From JBDTVS01 sp040007095 (GTDB lineage Bacteria > Acidobacteriota > Vicinamibacteria > Vicinamibacterales > CAVVIG01): a stretch of DNA of 64,000 nt. This document shows, piece after piece, positions 17,333 to 25,847 of the stretch; positions within the stretch are counted from its first letter, which is position 1; the number at the start of each line of letters is the position of its first letter. The stretch is from assembly GCA_040007095.1 (NCBI GenBank), contig JBDTVS010000058.1, positions 62,001-126,000 of the forward strand. Reading direction: 5' to 3'. The notes under the pieces are model-generated. The model was given only the letters and a program-made list of their open reading frames with translations. It did no database searches and was not told the origin of the DNA. Position numbers and translations under genes: made by a program.

Positions 17333-17911
17333 TCAGGTCGCATGAGGAGAACGTTGCCGTTCTAGCACTCGCGCCGGCACGCCTGCAATCACCCGGCCGG
17401 CCGGGAAGCTTTTAGTGACGACGGCGCCCGCTGCCACCACGCAGCCGTCGCCCAACTCGACGTTTCGTAGGATGACCGCTTTCGCTCCTATCCAGCAGCG
17501 ACTTCCGATTTTAACGTAACCTCTCTGCATCGACGCTGCCTTCGGAGCGACTCCGTCGCCAAAACTGTGATCGCTGTCAGTGATGTAGGCGTCTGGCCCA
17601 AACAGATTGTCGTCGCCAATTTCGATCATCCCGCACGAGTCAATCATCACATTTCTGTTGAAGTAGTTACCGTTACCTATTCGAATACGAACGCCATCGC
17701 TGTCGGTATCATCTGGCCAGAGCCAGCAACCCTGCGTGAAGGCATTATGGCTACCTATCTGTATTTGACTAAGCCGCCGGCAGCGACCTCCGCCTTCGAT
17801 CCGATTGTGACTACCTTGCTTCATGCCTAGCACGCGATAGACCTTAAGCCGGATTCGGCTGAGCAGGCCCCTCGGCATCCTTAACAGGAAGGGCTCGAAT
17901 CTGAAGCCCAC
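17333..17911 (-). CDS. Hexapeptide-repeat (LbH) acyltransferase
   Basis: 192 aa. Residues ~30-185 are isoleucine/valine-patterned hexapeptide turns (IQIGSHNAFTQG, VRIRIGNGNYFN, MIEIGDDNLFGP), then DAYITDSDHSFGDG and the C-terminal VVAAGAVVTKSFPAGRVIAG, typical of sugar O-acetyltransferases of the WcaF/maltose-acetyltransferase type. It probably O-acetylates an EPS sugar. It was the first gene of its block before transposon insertion: its ATG is only 6 bp from the CTAG site taken by the IS701-like element, so its native promoter was probably displaced. Confidence 0.88.
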   Translation of the reverse strand: MGFRFEPFLLRMPRGLLSRIRLKVYRVLGMKQGSHNRIEGGGRCRRLSQIQIGSHNAFTQGCWLWPDDTDSDGVRIRIGNGNYFNRNVMIDSCGMIEIGDDNLFGPDAYITDSDHSFGDGVAPKAASMQRGYVKIGSRCWIGAKAVILRNVELGDGCVVAAGAVVTKSFPAGRVIAGVPARVLERQRSPHAT

Positions 17912-17920
17912 GGTCTCTAG

Positions 17921-19321
17921 TGCGACTTTGTCACATCATCGGATTCCCGAAGGAATCCGCGAGTGATCTGAATTGAGGACATTGTACGATTTGCGAGTTC
18001 CCGATACGGTGCGCCGCAGTGCTCGATCGGCATGCATGCCTGCTGCTGCGACGACTGACACGGTCGTTGGATCAGTTCAAGGACTGCTTCGGGCACCGGA
18101 CGCAGCACGCGTCGCTGCCAGTACGTCGACGGCCTGCTGGGCGACAGCGCGCGCAAGTAGATATCGGCGATGCTGGCGCGCGTCAGCGAGCCGACGTCCT
18201 ATCAAGCCTTTCAGCACTTCATCACCGACGCCCCATGGGAGGCCGACGTCGTGTTGCGCCGCTTGCGGGCGCGGCTGCCCGACCGGCGCGGCGTGCTGAT
18301 GCTCGACGAAGCCAGGTTCCCCAAATCCGGGCCCCATTCAGTCGGCGCGGCACGTCAGTACTACGGGGCACCGGGCACAGTGGCCAATTGCCAGGTGGCC
18401 GCGACCGCCGCGTTGTGGGCGAGCCAGCGCGCGTGGCCGGTCGGCGCCTTGCTCTATCTGCCCGAGGCGTGAACGAGCGATCCGGCGCGCCGGGCCACAG
18501 CGCGGGTGCCGACGTCAGTCGTCTTTCAAGAGATATGTCGGCTCGCCTTGACGCTGGTGCGCCGCGCGTGGGCGGCCGGGCTGACGCTCACGGCCGTGGT
18601 CGCCGATGCCGAATACGGCGACAACCGGACGGTTCGTCAGACGCTGCGTCGGTTGCGGCTGCCCTATGCGTTGAGCATCTCGCCGACGGTCACGAACTTC
18701 GTCTCCACGCCCACCTTGCGCGTCGATCGGACGCAACCGTCGCCGCGCCATCGCCCCGACGGCTGCCCGATCAGACGCCGGTGGCCATGCGCGCGCTCAG
18801 CCACGCGCTGCCTTGGGCCGCCTGGCGCTGGGTGGCCTGGCGCAACGGCACCAATCCCCCGTGGGCAGCGGCCTTCGTCGCGCGCCGGGCACGCCGGCGA
18901 CCGACTGGCGCACGCGGCAGCCCGCCCCAGAAATCTGGCTGTTGTGCGAGCGCGGCCTCGGGCCGACCGGCCGCCGCAAGCACTGTCTCGCTGCCCGCGA
19001 CGGCGTCGTTGCTCCAACTCGTCCGCCTGGCTCATCAGCGTTGGGCGATCGAGCAGCACTATCAGGATTTCAAATCCGAACTCGGGCCCGATCATTTCCA
19101 AGGCCGCACGTATCCCGGTCGGCAGCACCACCTGGTGATCAGCGCCGTCGCGTTCGCGTTTCTCCAAACCGAACGCCGACGTCCGCGCGGCGGCCCACCG
19201 CCGACGCTTCCGCCGGTCTGCGCGTTCGAGCAAGAGATCTTCACCGTCAGTCGGCCTTGCTACATGCCTTGGATAAAGCCGGAACAACGATTCTCTCAAC
19301 TTAGGATCTGACAAAGTCGTA
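17921..19321. mobile_element. IS701-family element, degenerate, CTAG target duplication
   Basis: The inverted ends are TGCGACTTTGTCA (17921-17933) and TGACAAAGTCGTA (19309-19321), 12 of 13 matching. Both are flanked by CTAG (17917-17920 and 19322-19325), the four-base YTAR duplication expected of IS701. The length of 1401 bp suits the family. The transposase inside is broken. The right-hand CTAG is shared with the next element. Confidence 0.8.
18019..19311 (+). pseudogene. IS701-family transposase, multiply frameshifted
   Basis: Recognisable pieces lie in three frames. They are SLDQFKDCFGHRTQHASLP (18058 on), QYVDGLLGDSARK followed by a TAG near 18160, then ARVSEPTSYQAFQHFITDAP to VGALLYLPEA (18177-18469). 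There a TGA replaces what is normally a Trp codon. The frame continues with TSDPARR, and DAEYGDNRTVRQTLRRL marks an Asp-containing catalytic strand (~18606). Further shifts occur near 18770, 18890 and 18990. The end carries HQRWAIEQHYQDFKSELGPD with the catalytic Glu. At least two nonsense codons and four frameshifts make it inactive. A 430-aa reading frame spanning 18019-19311 exists but is mostly a wrong-frame translation. Confidence 0.8.
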
Positions 19322-19325
19322 CTAG

Positions 19326-20583
19326 CAGGGTGATGAAAAAGTGAGTTGCGATAGCAGACCTATGTCCATGGGCACTCCGCGGTGGTGGCCATTGAGTTGC
19401 CAGGTCGGCTCGAGTCCGGACTCATGCGGGCCTCGCCAGCAGTGTGCGCAATCGGATCAGGTTGTAAGCGGCTGCGGTGAACGTCACGATCCAATCGACG
19501 AGTTCGCCGCCGCGGTGCCGGAGCTTACGCAACCCACCGACGGTCTTCATCCAGCCAAACACTTGCTCGATCAGCTTTCGTTTCCGTTGGCTGATGGTGT
19601 AGCCGGGATGCTGAGTGGTTGCGTTGTCGATCGCGCTGCCGGTGCGCTTCTGCGCGATGTGCGGCGTCAGGCCCAGGGCGCGCACACCCGCGACAAAGCT
19701 GGCGACGTCGAAGCCCTTGTCTCCCCCGACGGTGCCGCCGTCCGGAAGCGCACCCAGCAGGAGCAACGCGGCCTCGCGTTCGGCGGTGCCCGTGGCGGCC
19801 GTGGCACAGACGTTGGCCACCAACCCGTGGCGATTATCGAGCAGGACATGCCCCGCGTACGACAGCTTTGCCTCTTTCCCCTGACCCTTGCGCGCGAGCT
19901 GCGCGTCCGGATCGGTGGTGGACTGATGCGTGTCATTCCGCCGCGCTTCCCCGTGGAAGTTCACCGTCGGGTTCCCGGGATCGTCCGGCGGCGGCGTCGG
20001 CCCTTCGTCCTTGCGGCGGAAGCTCTTGAGACTCGCCCAGGCGTCCAGCAGCGTGCCATCCACCGTAAAGTGTTCGTCCGAGAGAAGGCGGGCCTCGCGA
20101 GCTTGGCGCAGGACGGCATCAAAAAAGGCGCTGGCCACGTCGCTCGCGAGCAGGCGGTCGCGATTCTTGCTGAAGGTCGTGAACGACCAGATCGGTTCAT
20201 CCATGCTCAGCCCGACAAACCAACGATACAGCACGCTGTAATCGATCTCTTCCATCAGCAACCGTTCGCTGCGGACGGTGTAGAGCGATTGGATCAGCAG
20301 CGCGCGCAGCAGCTGTTCGGGCGGAATCGACGGCCGACCGATCTCCGAATACATCTTCGTGAAGTGCGGCGACAGCTCGGCGAACACGCGGTCCGTCATC
20401 GTGCGAATGGCCCGCAGGGATGGTCCGCACGCACGCGTTGCTCGGGCGAGAGGTAACTGAACATGTCGCTCGTCAGATCGTCGGGTCCACGCATCCGGTC
20501 ACTCCCTTCGGAGAAATCGAGTGCATGGTAGTACAGCGGGATCATCATGTCGATCCCCTCGCAGTGACTTTTTCATCACCCTG
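19326..20583. mobile_element. IS5-family insertion sequence, complete with inverted repeats and CTAG duplication
   Basis: The element begins CAGGGTGATGAAAAAGT (19326-19342) and ends with its exact complement, ACTTTTTCATCACCCTG (20567-20583). Both sides carry CTAG (19322-19325 and 20584-20587), the 4-bp YTAR duplication made by many IS5 members. At 1258 bp with one transposase gene on the - strand it is the right size and looks recent. It sits exactly at the right-hand duplication of the IS701-like element. Confidence 0.85.
19422..20399 (-). CDS. IS5-family transposase (N-terminus lost to a 1-bp frameshift)
   Basis: 325 aa from ATG 20399. The DDE catalytic set is present: Asp114 (FTVDGTLLDAW), Asp227 (GGDKGFD) and Glu279 (LIEQVFGWMK). 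It catalyses cut-and-paste or copy transposition of the 1258-bp element. Upstream, an ATG at 20494 starts the family's usual N-terminus (MRGPDDLTSDMFSYLSPEQR). That frame meets TGA just as MTDRVF begins, because one base is missing near 20417-20421, where a CCCC run is expected. The native protein would be about 357 aa. The element may thus be inactive, or make the shorter form. A sequencing error is also possible. Confidence 0.85.
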   Translation of the reverse strand: MTDRVFAELSPHFTKMYSEIGRPSIPPEQLLRALLIQSLYTVRSERLLMEEIDYSVLYRWFVGLSMDEPIWSFTTFSKNRDRLLASDVASAFFDAVLRQAREARLLSDEHFTVDGTLLDAWASLKSFRRKDEGPTPPPDDPGNPTVNFHGEARRNDTHQSTTDPDAQLARKGQGKEAKLSYAGHVLLDNRHGLVANVCATAATGTAEREAALLLLGALPDGGTVGGDKGFDVASFVAGVRALGLTPHIAQKRTGSAIDNATTQHPGYTISQRKRKLIEQVFGWMKTVGGLRKLRHRGGELVDWIVTFTAAAYNLIRLRTLLARPA

Positions 20584-20609
20584 CTAGTGGTCCAAAGGTC
20601 GGTGAAGAC

Positions 20610-22820
20610 TCATGATCGGCTTAGTCGCATGAAGGCACGTAGCGTCGTCGCTTTTATTGCACGGCGCGAGCGCCAGACGGAAGGAATGGAGCGAGCAAAT
20701 AGACAAAAGCCAGCAAGGCATGGTCGCATTAATCGGTGCCTTCTGGAAGAGATTAAGTGACGACAGAGTTTGCTGAGGAGGGCAATTGGCAAAAGCGATG
20801 TGGGCGTACGCTTGAGCGTCATCACGAGATCGTTGCAGACACCCGAACGATGCTGATCAGGGATAGCTCGCGCGATTGGAGTCTTCTCGTGCCAGACGTG
20901 GACTCCGGGCAGAAGAACGATTTGATGGCCCGCGTCCATCAAACGCAAGCACAGGTCCTTCTCTTCTCCTCCGTAATCACCGGGCGTTTCGTCGTAACCC
21001 CCAACCGAGCGAATGGCAGCAAGTCTCACGACGTGCCCGCAACCGATGAACATTGCGGCGCGTCGGGGCGCTTCACGTGACACGGGAAACGGCCGATCCG
21101 GAGAGAGAATATCGAAGGCGACCGCGGCAACATGTGGCTGCTGCTTCAGAACAGCGATGGCTAAGGAAATCTCGTCACCGCGCAGAAACCAAGCATCATC
21201 GTCGAGGCTGACAAAATAATCGTAGTCTGATACTGTCATCCACTGGTTTCGAGCTGCCCTGTAACCACGCGGAGGGGACCAGCATGTCCAAGTTACTTCG
21301 GGGAATTGCGCGGCGACCTCGCTTGTCGTGTCCGTGGAATCATCGTCGACGACGGCGACCTGCGCTTCGCAGCCCTGCTGTGCCAGGACAGATGATATTG
21401 CCCTCGTTAGCATTGCCGCGCGATTTCGCGTGACGATGCCGACGATAACCGAGGCGCTAGGCGTTCGCGCACAACCTATTGAGGGTTCGCATTCACCCTC
21501 GTGAGTATCCCCAACGCAATGAAGCGTGGAAAAGCCATTGGACATTTCGCCGATTTGCCTGAGCGCCCGTATCTTCCCTCGCCACATCGCGGGGAAAGTC
21601 TGACGGCGATCCGCGCGGATCAAGGCAATCGTGAGTTGGAATGCCTCCCAGAGGAGCAACTTGATGAGATCCGTCGGTCGTTTTCGTTCTAGTACCTCGG
21701 TCATGACGTAGTAGCGGTTGACCAGTTCCATTTTGGCCATCGCACCGACATCGGATTTGTGCTCGCTTGGCTGACTATCGTGGACAATTCTGGCAGTCCT
21801 GGCATTCACCAACCTCCACTTGCGACCAACGCGAAGCGAGAGGGCGAGGTCTTCCATCATTGAATAGCCGCTAAATATCGGATCAAATGGTGGCTTTGGC
21901 AAGGCGCTTCTGCGGTAGATGGTGCAGCCCGTATTCAGCCACTCGACGGGGACAGCGTCAGGCAAATCGGGTCGGTCTTCCGGAAGCAGGTTGACCGCTG
22001 GACCAATTACCCGGCCGGCAAAGCTCCTCCGCCGACGACCGTCCAAAAGAGTGAATAACGTTCGACTGATTGGCCCCGGCGAATGATAGCCCTGATTGGT
22101 GATCGTGGCATTGACACCGCCAATCGAAGGATCCGCATTGATTGCGCGCCACAAACGGGCGACGCAATGCGGTTCGAAGATGATGTCGTCGTCGAAGAAC
22201 CACACGAATGGCTGGGTGGCAACGATGACACCCTGATTGCGCTGCGCCGCTGCCCCACTTGCCTCCGCCAGCATCCAGCGAACCGCGCACCTATCCGACA
22301 ACTTCGCGGCAAGAGCTTCCACTTCCAAGCGGGTGGCCCCATCGACGGACGCGTCAACGACAAACAATTCAGCCGGAAGAGCGTCTTGCGCGAGGAGCGA
22401 AGCAAGCGTGCGCGACAGAGCCTGCGCGCGGTGGCATGTGGCGATCACGGCAGTTGCTGGGAGACTCTTAGTCAAGGCGAGGCCGTCGGTTCCGACGACC
22501 GAAGGAGGGTAGCGCACGGATTGCCATGAAACAGGTCGCAGGGCCTGACTCTTCATCACCGCCCGCCACGTTTCCGAATCGGCGGCCTCGGCGTCAAGCC
22601 TGCGCCAACGCGGACTCTCCTGTGTATGCCAGAGCCTCAACGAGGCGCGCCAGGACGCGGCCGACTGGAAAGCGGCTTCGCACCAGCTCAATTGTCTGTC
22701 CCCATTCGCCCCGAGATCGACAATGACGGCCGAAGGCGATTTCACAAACTCCGACAAATCAACTCCGTGTCCCGCAAGCCCAGTCGCTTCGCGCGAAGCG
22801 AATGGCGATCGTATCCTCAA
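20610..22820 (-). CDS. Tandem GT2-GT2 glycosyltransferase
   Basis: 736 aa with two complete GT2 domains. The first begins near residue 123 (TAVIATCHRAQAL), has metal-binding Asp210-212 (FFDDDIIF) and the acceptor-side motif MMEDLALSLRVG. The second begins near 457 (SVIVGIVTRNRAAM), has Asp540-542 (SLDDDAWF) and GGEEKDLCLRLMDAG. Residues 1-120 have no clear match, though IVDLGANG at 33-40 looks nucleotide-fold-like. Two active sites in one chain are known in polysaccharide synthases that add alternating or successive sugars. The downstream IS5 element ends 26 bp beyond its stop, so an original neighbour may have been displaced. Confidence 0.88.
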   Translation of the reverse strand: MRIRSPFASREATGLAGHGVDLSEFVKSPSAVIVDLGANGDRQLSWCEAAFQSAASWRASLRLWHTQESPRWRRLDAEAADSETWRAVMKSQALRPVSWQSVRYPPSVVGTDGLALTKSLPATAVIATCHRAQALSRTLASLLAQDALPAELFVVDASVDGATRLEVEALAAKLSDRCAVRWMLAEASGAAAQRNQGVIVATQPFVWFFDDDIIFEPHCVARLWRAINADPSIGGVNATITNQGYHSPGPISRTLFTLLDGRRRRSFAGRVIGPAVNLLPEDRPDLPDAVPVEWLNTGCTIYRRSALPKPPFDPIFSGYSMMEDLALSLRVGRKWRLVNARTARIVHDSQPSEHKSDVGAMAKMELVNRYYVMTEVLERKRPTDLIKLLLWEAFQLTIALIRADRRQTFPAMWRGKIRALRQIGEMSNGFSTLHCVGDTHEGECEPSIGCARTPSASVIVGIVTRNRAAMLTRAISSVLAQQGCEAQVAVVDDDSTDTTSEVAAQFPEVTWTCWSPPRGYRAARNQWMTVSDYDYFVSLDDDAWFLRGDEISLAIAVLKQQPHVAAVAFDILSPDRPFPVSREAPRRAAMFIGCGHVVRLAAIRSVGGYDETPGDYGGEEKDLCLRLMDAGHQIVLLPGVHVWHEKTPIARAIPDQHRSGVCNDLVMTLKRTPTSLLPIALLSKLCRHLISSRRHRLMRPCLAGFCLFARSIPSVWRSRRAIKATTLRAFMRLSRS

Positions 22821-23059
22821 CTGCGAACGATTCGCAGGAGAAGGACTCGAAAGCTCACTTTCCTATATGGCCCATTGGCCCTCTCAGTTGGGCCGTTCCA
22901 GCCAGTGGCCTCAGCGCCAGGTCGCCGTCGGCTTTCACCGCGTGATGCCTCGAACACCCCACATCGAACGGCACCCGACCGCTACTGGGAAGGGGCCTGA
23001 AGAGACGTACCTGACGGACCGGATGCGTGGTGATGACACAAACCAAATGTTCATAGTCC

Positions 23060-24268
23060 TCACGCCGCTCCCGGAGCCAACTCACGAAGCAACGTCAACA
23101 AGCGGACTCCGTAGGCAGGCCACGAGAAGCGTTCGGCCGTCTCCCTAGCACGCAGTCCCATCGATGGAATGATTGCCCGATTAACCAGACAGTTCCGCAT
23201 AGCCTCGACCAGTTCGTCAGGATTGTCCGGCTCGACGATCCATCCGTCATGGCCATGAGTAATAATGTCAGGTCCGGCCGTAGCAGTGGTCGTGATCACC
23301 GGCAGTCCACTCGCCATCGCCTCGAGAATGACCTGTCCAAATCCCTCGCAATAGCTTGGAAATACGAAGACGTCGCATTGCTGCAATACGAAAGCCAATT
23401 CGCTCGGGGGTAGACGACCTAAATATCGCATCCCAGGCAGTGGCGGCAGAAGGGAGAGCGTCCTCGTTGAGGCGGAGCCAACGAGCCAGAGTTCCGTGTC
23501 ACTACCTTTCAACTCCCGCCACGCGTCCAGCAGTAACGGGATCCCCTTGCGGGCAATCATCGCCCCAACAAAGAGGAATCTAAACGGCCGCCCAAAGGAT
23601 TTTGGGGTGACTGCGAATCGGCTGCAGTCCACGCCGAGCGGATTCACCCTCGTCTTTTCCGGATCCACACCGCTCCCGATCAAGGCGCGGCGCGAAAAGG
23701 AGCCTGCCACCGCGATCAGCCTCGCCAAAGCGCGTTCCTCCCTCTCCGCCTCGCGGACTTCCGGTAGGCGCACATCAACCCCCTCAACCCAATCAGGATA
23801 GCGGCGTTTGATTTGCTCATTGCCCGACACGGTGCTGTCGGGGTGCGTCTGATCGAGCAAGAACGGCACAGAGAGACTGGCGCAACGTCTCGCCAAGATC
23901 GCCGCCGACGTATCGAATCCAATCACGACGTCGGCCGCAAGAAGCGACCGATCAGAAATGGATCTCTGAAACCATCCATTCCTCACATGGAGGACGCGCT
24001 GGTGATCGCATTGCCGCGCCATCTGCACAAGGGTCCAAACCTCAAAAAGAGGTCGAGTGTGAATTCTTGCCGATGGAACTTCAGCAATCCGTCGATTGGC
24101 CAAACGAAACTGCCACCGTCGGGGAAGACATCGCGAGACTCGATCCCAAACGCCTCCCTGGGCAATGGCGACAGTGGTGTAGTAGGCATACAGTGCCGAA
24201 AGACGATGCAGCTCCGCCGCCAGACGGAACGAGGTTTGCGTTCCAGGATGTGCCAGTAGAACTCTCAC
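23060..24268 (-). CDS. GT4-family glycosyltransferase
   Basis: 402 aa, GTG start. The N-terminus is MRVLLAHPGTQTSFRLAAELH. The donor domain opens RFLFVGAMIARKGIPLLLDAW and carries CEGFGQVILEAMASGLPVITT, the EX7E signature of GT4 retaining transferases. It is cytoplasmic and builds part of the EPS repeat. The start overlaps the stop of a tiny upstream ORF (GTGA, 24265-24268). A 239-bp gap without a recognisable gene separates it from the tandem GT2 gene downstream. Confidence 0.9.
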   Translation of the reverse strand: MRVLLAHPGTQTSFRLAAELHRLSALYAYYTTVAIAQGGVWDRVSRCLPRRWQFRLANRRIAEVPSARIHTRPLFEVWTLVQMARQCDHQRVLHVRNGWFQRSISDRSLLAADVVIGFDTSAAILARRCASLSVPFLLDQTHPDSTVSGNEQIKRRYPDWVEGVDVRLPEVREAEREERALARLIAVAGSFSRRALIGSGVDPEKTRVNPLGVDCSRFAVTPKSFGRPFRFLFVGAMIARKGIPLLLDAWRELKGSDTELWLVGSASTRTLSLLPPLPGMRYLGRLPPSELAFVLQQCDVFVFPSYCEGFGQVILEAMASGLPVITTTATAGPDIITHGHDGWIVEPDNPDELVEAMRNCLVNRAIIPSMGLRARETAERFSWPAYGVRLLTLLRELAPGAA

Positions 24269-24462
24269 CTAATCACCGCCATTTTGGCAACCAAGAAGCA
24301 GATACTACCCATCCACAACCACAATCGATTACCTGTCGGCTGCCCGTGTTCGCAGAGCCCGCTGAATGGGCCGAATCCGCCAGAAATACCCAATCTGCGT
24401 CGGGAAACATTATTGCCCAACATCTCGCAGTCGCCGATCACCATCAACGTGTCCTGGACCAT
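24265..24462 (-). CDS. Small ORF coupled to the GT4 gene (uncertain)
   Basis: 65 aa, no recognised family. Its TGA overlaps the GTG start of the GT4 gene in a GTGA arrangement, which suggests translational coupling. The C-terminal third is hydrophobic (LWLWMGSICFLVAKMAVI), possibly one membrane helix. It may be a genuine small membrane protein, a leader peptide for the GT4 gene, or a chance frame in the 287-bp gap between two GT genes. Confidence 0.3.
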   Translation of the reverse strand: MVQDTLMVIGDCEMLGNNVSRRRLGISGGFGPFSGLCEHGQPTGNRLWLWMGSICFLVAKMAVIR

Positions 24463-24555
24463 TGCCTCGGCACGAGACGTGACAACTCATAGTCGACTCA
24501 ATTGTCGACTCGGAAACCGCGTAACTCTGACTAACGCACGTTCGACGGCTGCCGC

Positions 24556-25785
24556 TCAAGCGCGTTCGACAGCGACGGCGCGAATGTGGTCGAGGAAATC
24601 GGCCTTAGTCTTCCGCGGATCGAATTCCTCGAGGCCCGCACGGTACGCGCCCTCCGCGAGCGCACGGCGCCACGATCTGTCGTCGCGAAGGCGTCGCAAC
24701 AAGCACGTTCGTTCGTTCAGGACCAATGTAGTGCATGCCACCGCTGCTTCTGGGTGATTTAAGGCCCATTTTACCCCCGTCGCTGTGTCCGGACCAGTGA
24801 CCAAAACGGGCATGCCAAGAACCAAGTACTCCGAGAGTTTGCTGGGAAAATGATGGCTGTAGAGCCGCTCCCATGGTCCCGCCGGATTTCGATAAGGTAG
24901 GATCACTGCATCACATTCGGTTTGGATGGCGTGCCAGGCTTCCATCGGGGTACGAGCGAAACCGCGAAACTCACAGCAATCTTTTGAGTCCAACAGCGCC
25001 GTCCCTTCAGCGGTTGGAGGGTTGCCAAACAATACCAGTCGTGCGCGCGCGGCGCGGAAAGCAATGAGTAACCGTTCAAGTTCGTCGCCGTAGCCGTAAT
25101 TGAGGTTTCCAGCAAACCCCACAGTGAGGGTGCCAGGGCTCCTCAAATCCTGGGTTTGTTCGAAGGGCCGAGGCTTAAGTTCCTCACTCCGGTTTGGATA
25201 CAGAACGCTACCGCTAACTCCATAGAGTGCCGCGCACAATTCCTCCATCTCTGGACTGACGCACAGCCGTCGCGAAGCAAAACGGTAGAAGGCGCGATCA
25301 CGTCGGCGGGCCGCAACCCGTGCGAATGGGAACACCGATTCGAATTCATCGTTCACGTCGTGCACGATAGCGATCAAGGGTAGCCCCTTAGAATGGGCAA
25401 ACTCGCGGGCTCGTTCGTAGGAGGCGGCGCGCTGCATCACGCACAGGACGACCTCAGGGCGGAAACTCTCCAGAAGACTGTCAACTCTGCTTATCGAAGC
25501 CGACGGCACAAGGCGTATGGCATCCAGAGAACGTTTCCATCGAAACAAACGAGACTGTTCGAAGCGAAGCGCAGGTGTCGCCAGTTCGTCGTAACGACAC
25601 GCCAGTCTCTCGCCCGATACCCTGCGTGTTTCGACGACGCGCAATTGTGATGCCGGATAGTCTTCGAGCAACCGAAATAGCTGAATCCCGCCAGCGCTGG
25701 ACAAGTGTGGTCCCTCATCGGACAGGACGAGCAACCTCGGGAACCCCTCCGCCGTCGAAAGGCACTCAGCTGTAGTTGTACTCAA
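24556..25785 (-). CDS. GT4-like glycosyltransferase
   Basis: 409 aa. The GT-B fold is suggested by PRLLVLSDEGPHLSSAGGIQLFRLL at the start, the interdomain strand GTLTVGFAGNLNYGYGDELERLL and HHFPSKLSEYLVLGMPVLVTG, which replaces the usual EX7E region with a Pro-Ser-Lys variant seen in several EPS GT families. It should transfer one sugar in the cytoplasm, with unknown specificity. It is 62 bp from the acyltransferase-3 gene upstream and 93 bp from the small ORF downstream, all on the - strand. Confidence 0.82.
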   Translation of the reverse strand: MSTTTAECLSTAEGFPRLLVLSDEGPHLSSAGGIQLFRLLEDYPASQLRVVETRRVSGERLACRYDELATPALRFEQSRLFRWKRSLDAIRLVPSASISRVDSLLESFRPEVVLCVMQRAASYERAREFAHSKGLPLIAIVHDVNDEFESVFPFARVAARRRDRAFYRFASRRLCVSPEMEELCAALYGVSGSVLYPNRSEELKPRPFEQTQDLRSPGTLTVGFAGNLNYGYGDELERLLIAFRAARARLVLFGNPPTAEGTALLDSKDCCEFRGFARTPMEAWHAIQTECDAVILPYRNPAGPWERLYSHHFPSKLSEYLVLGMPVLVTGPDTATGVKWALNHPEAAVACTTLVLNERTCLLRRLRDDRSWRRALAEGAYRAGLEEFDPRKTKADFLDHIRAVAVERA

Positions 25786-25847
25786 TTCGCTGGGCTCCCT
25801 GAGGCGTCGTCGTCAGACCGATTACTCAGAGACTCTAATAGGTGCTT

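Noticed and set aside
18019..19311. Single 430-codon protein
   Set aside because: Only short parts of this frame match IS701 transposase. The other parts of the match lie in the other two frames, so it is a pseudogene and not a real protein.
19341..20456. 371-codon + strand ORF within the IS5 element
   Set aside because: It is antisense to an IS5 transposase with all DDE residues, and is Arg-rich without a domain.
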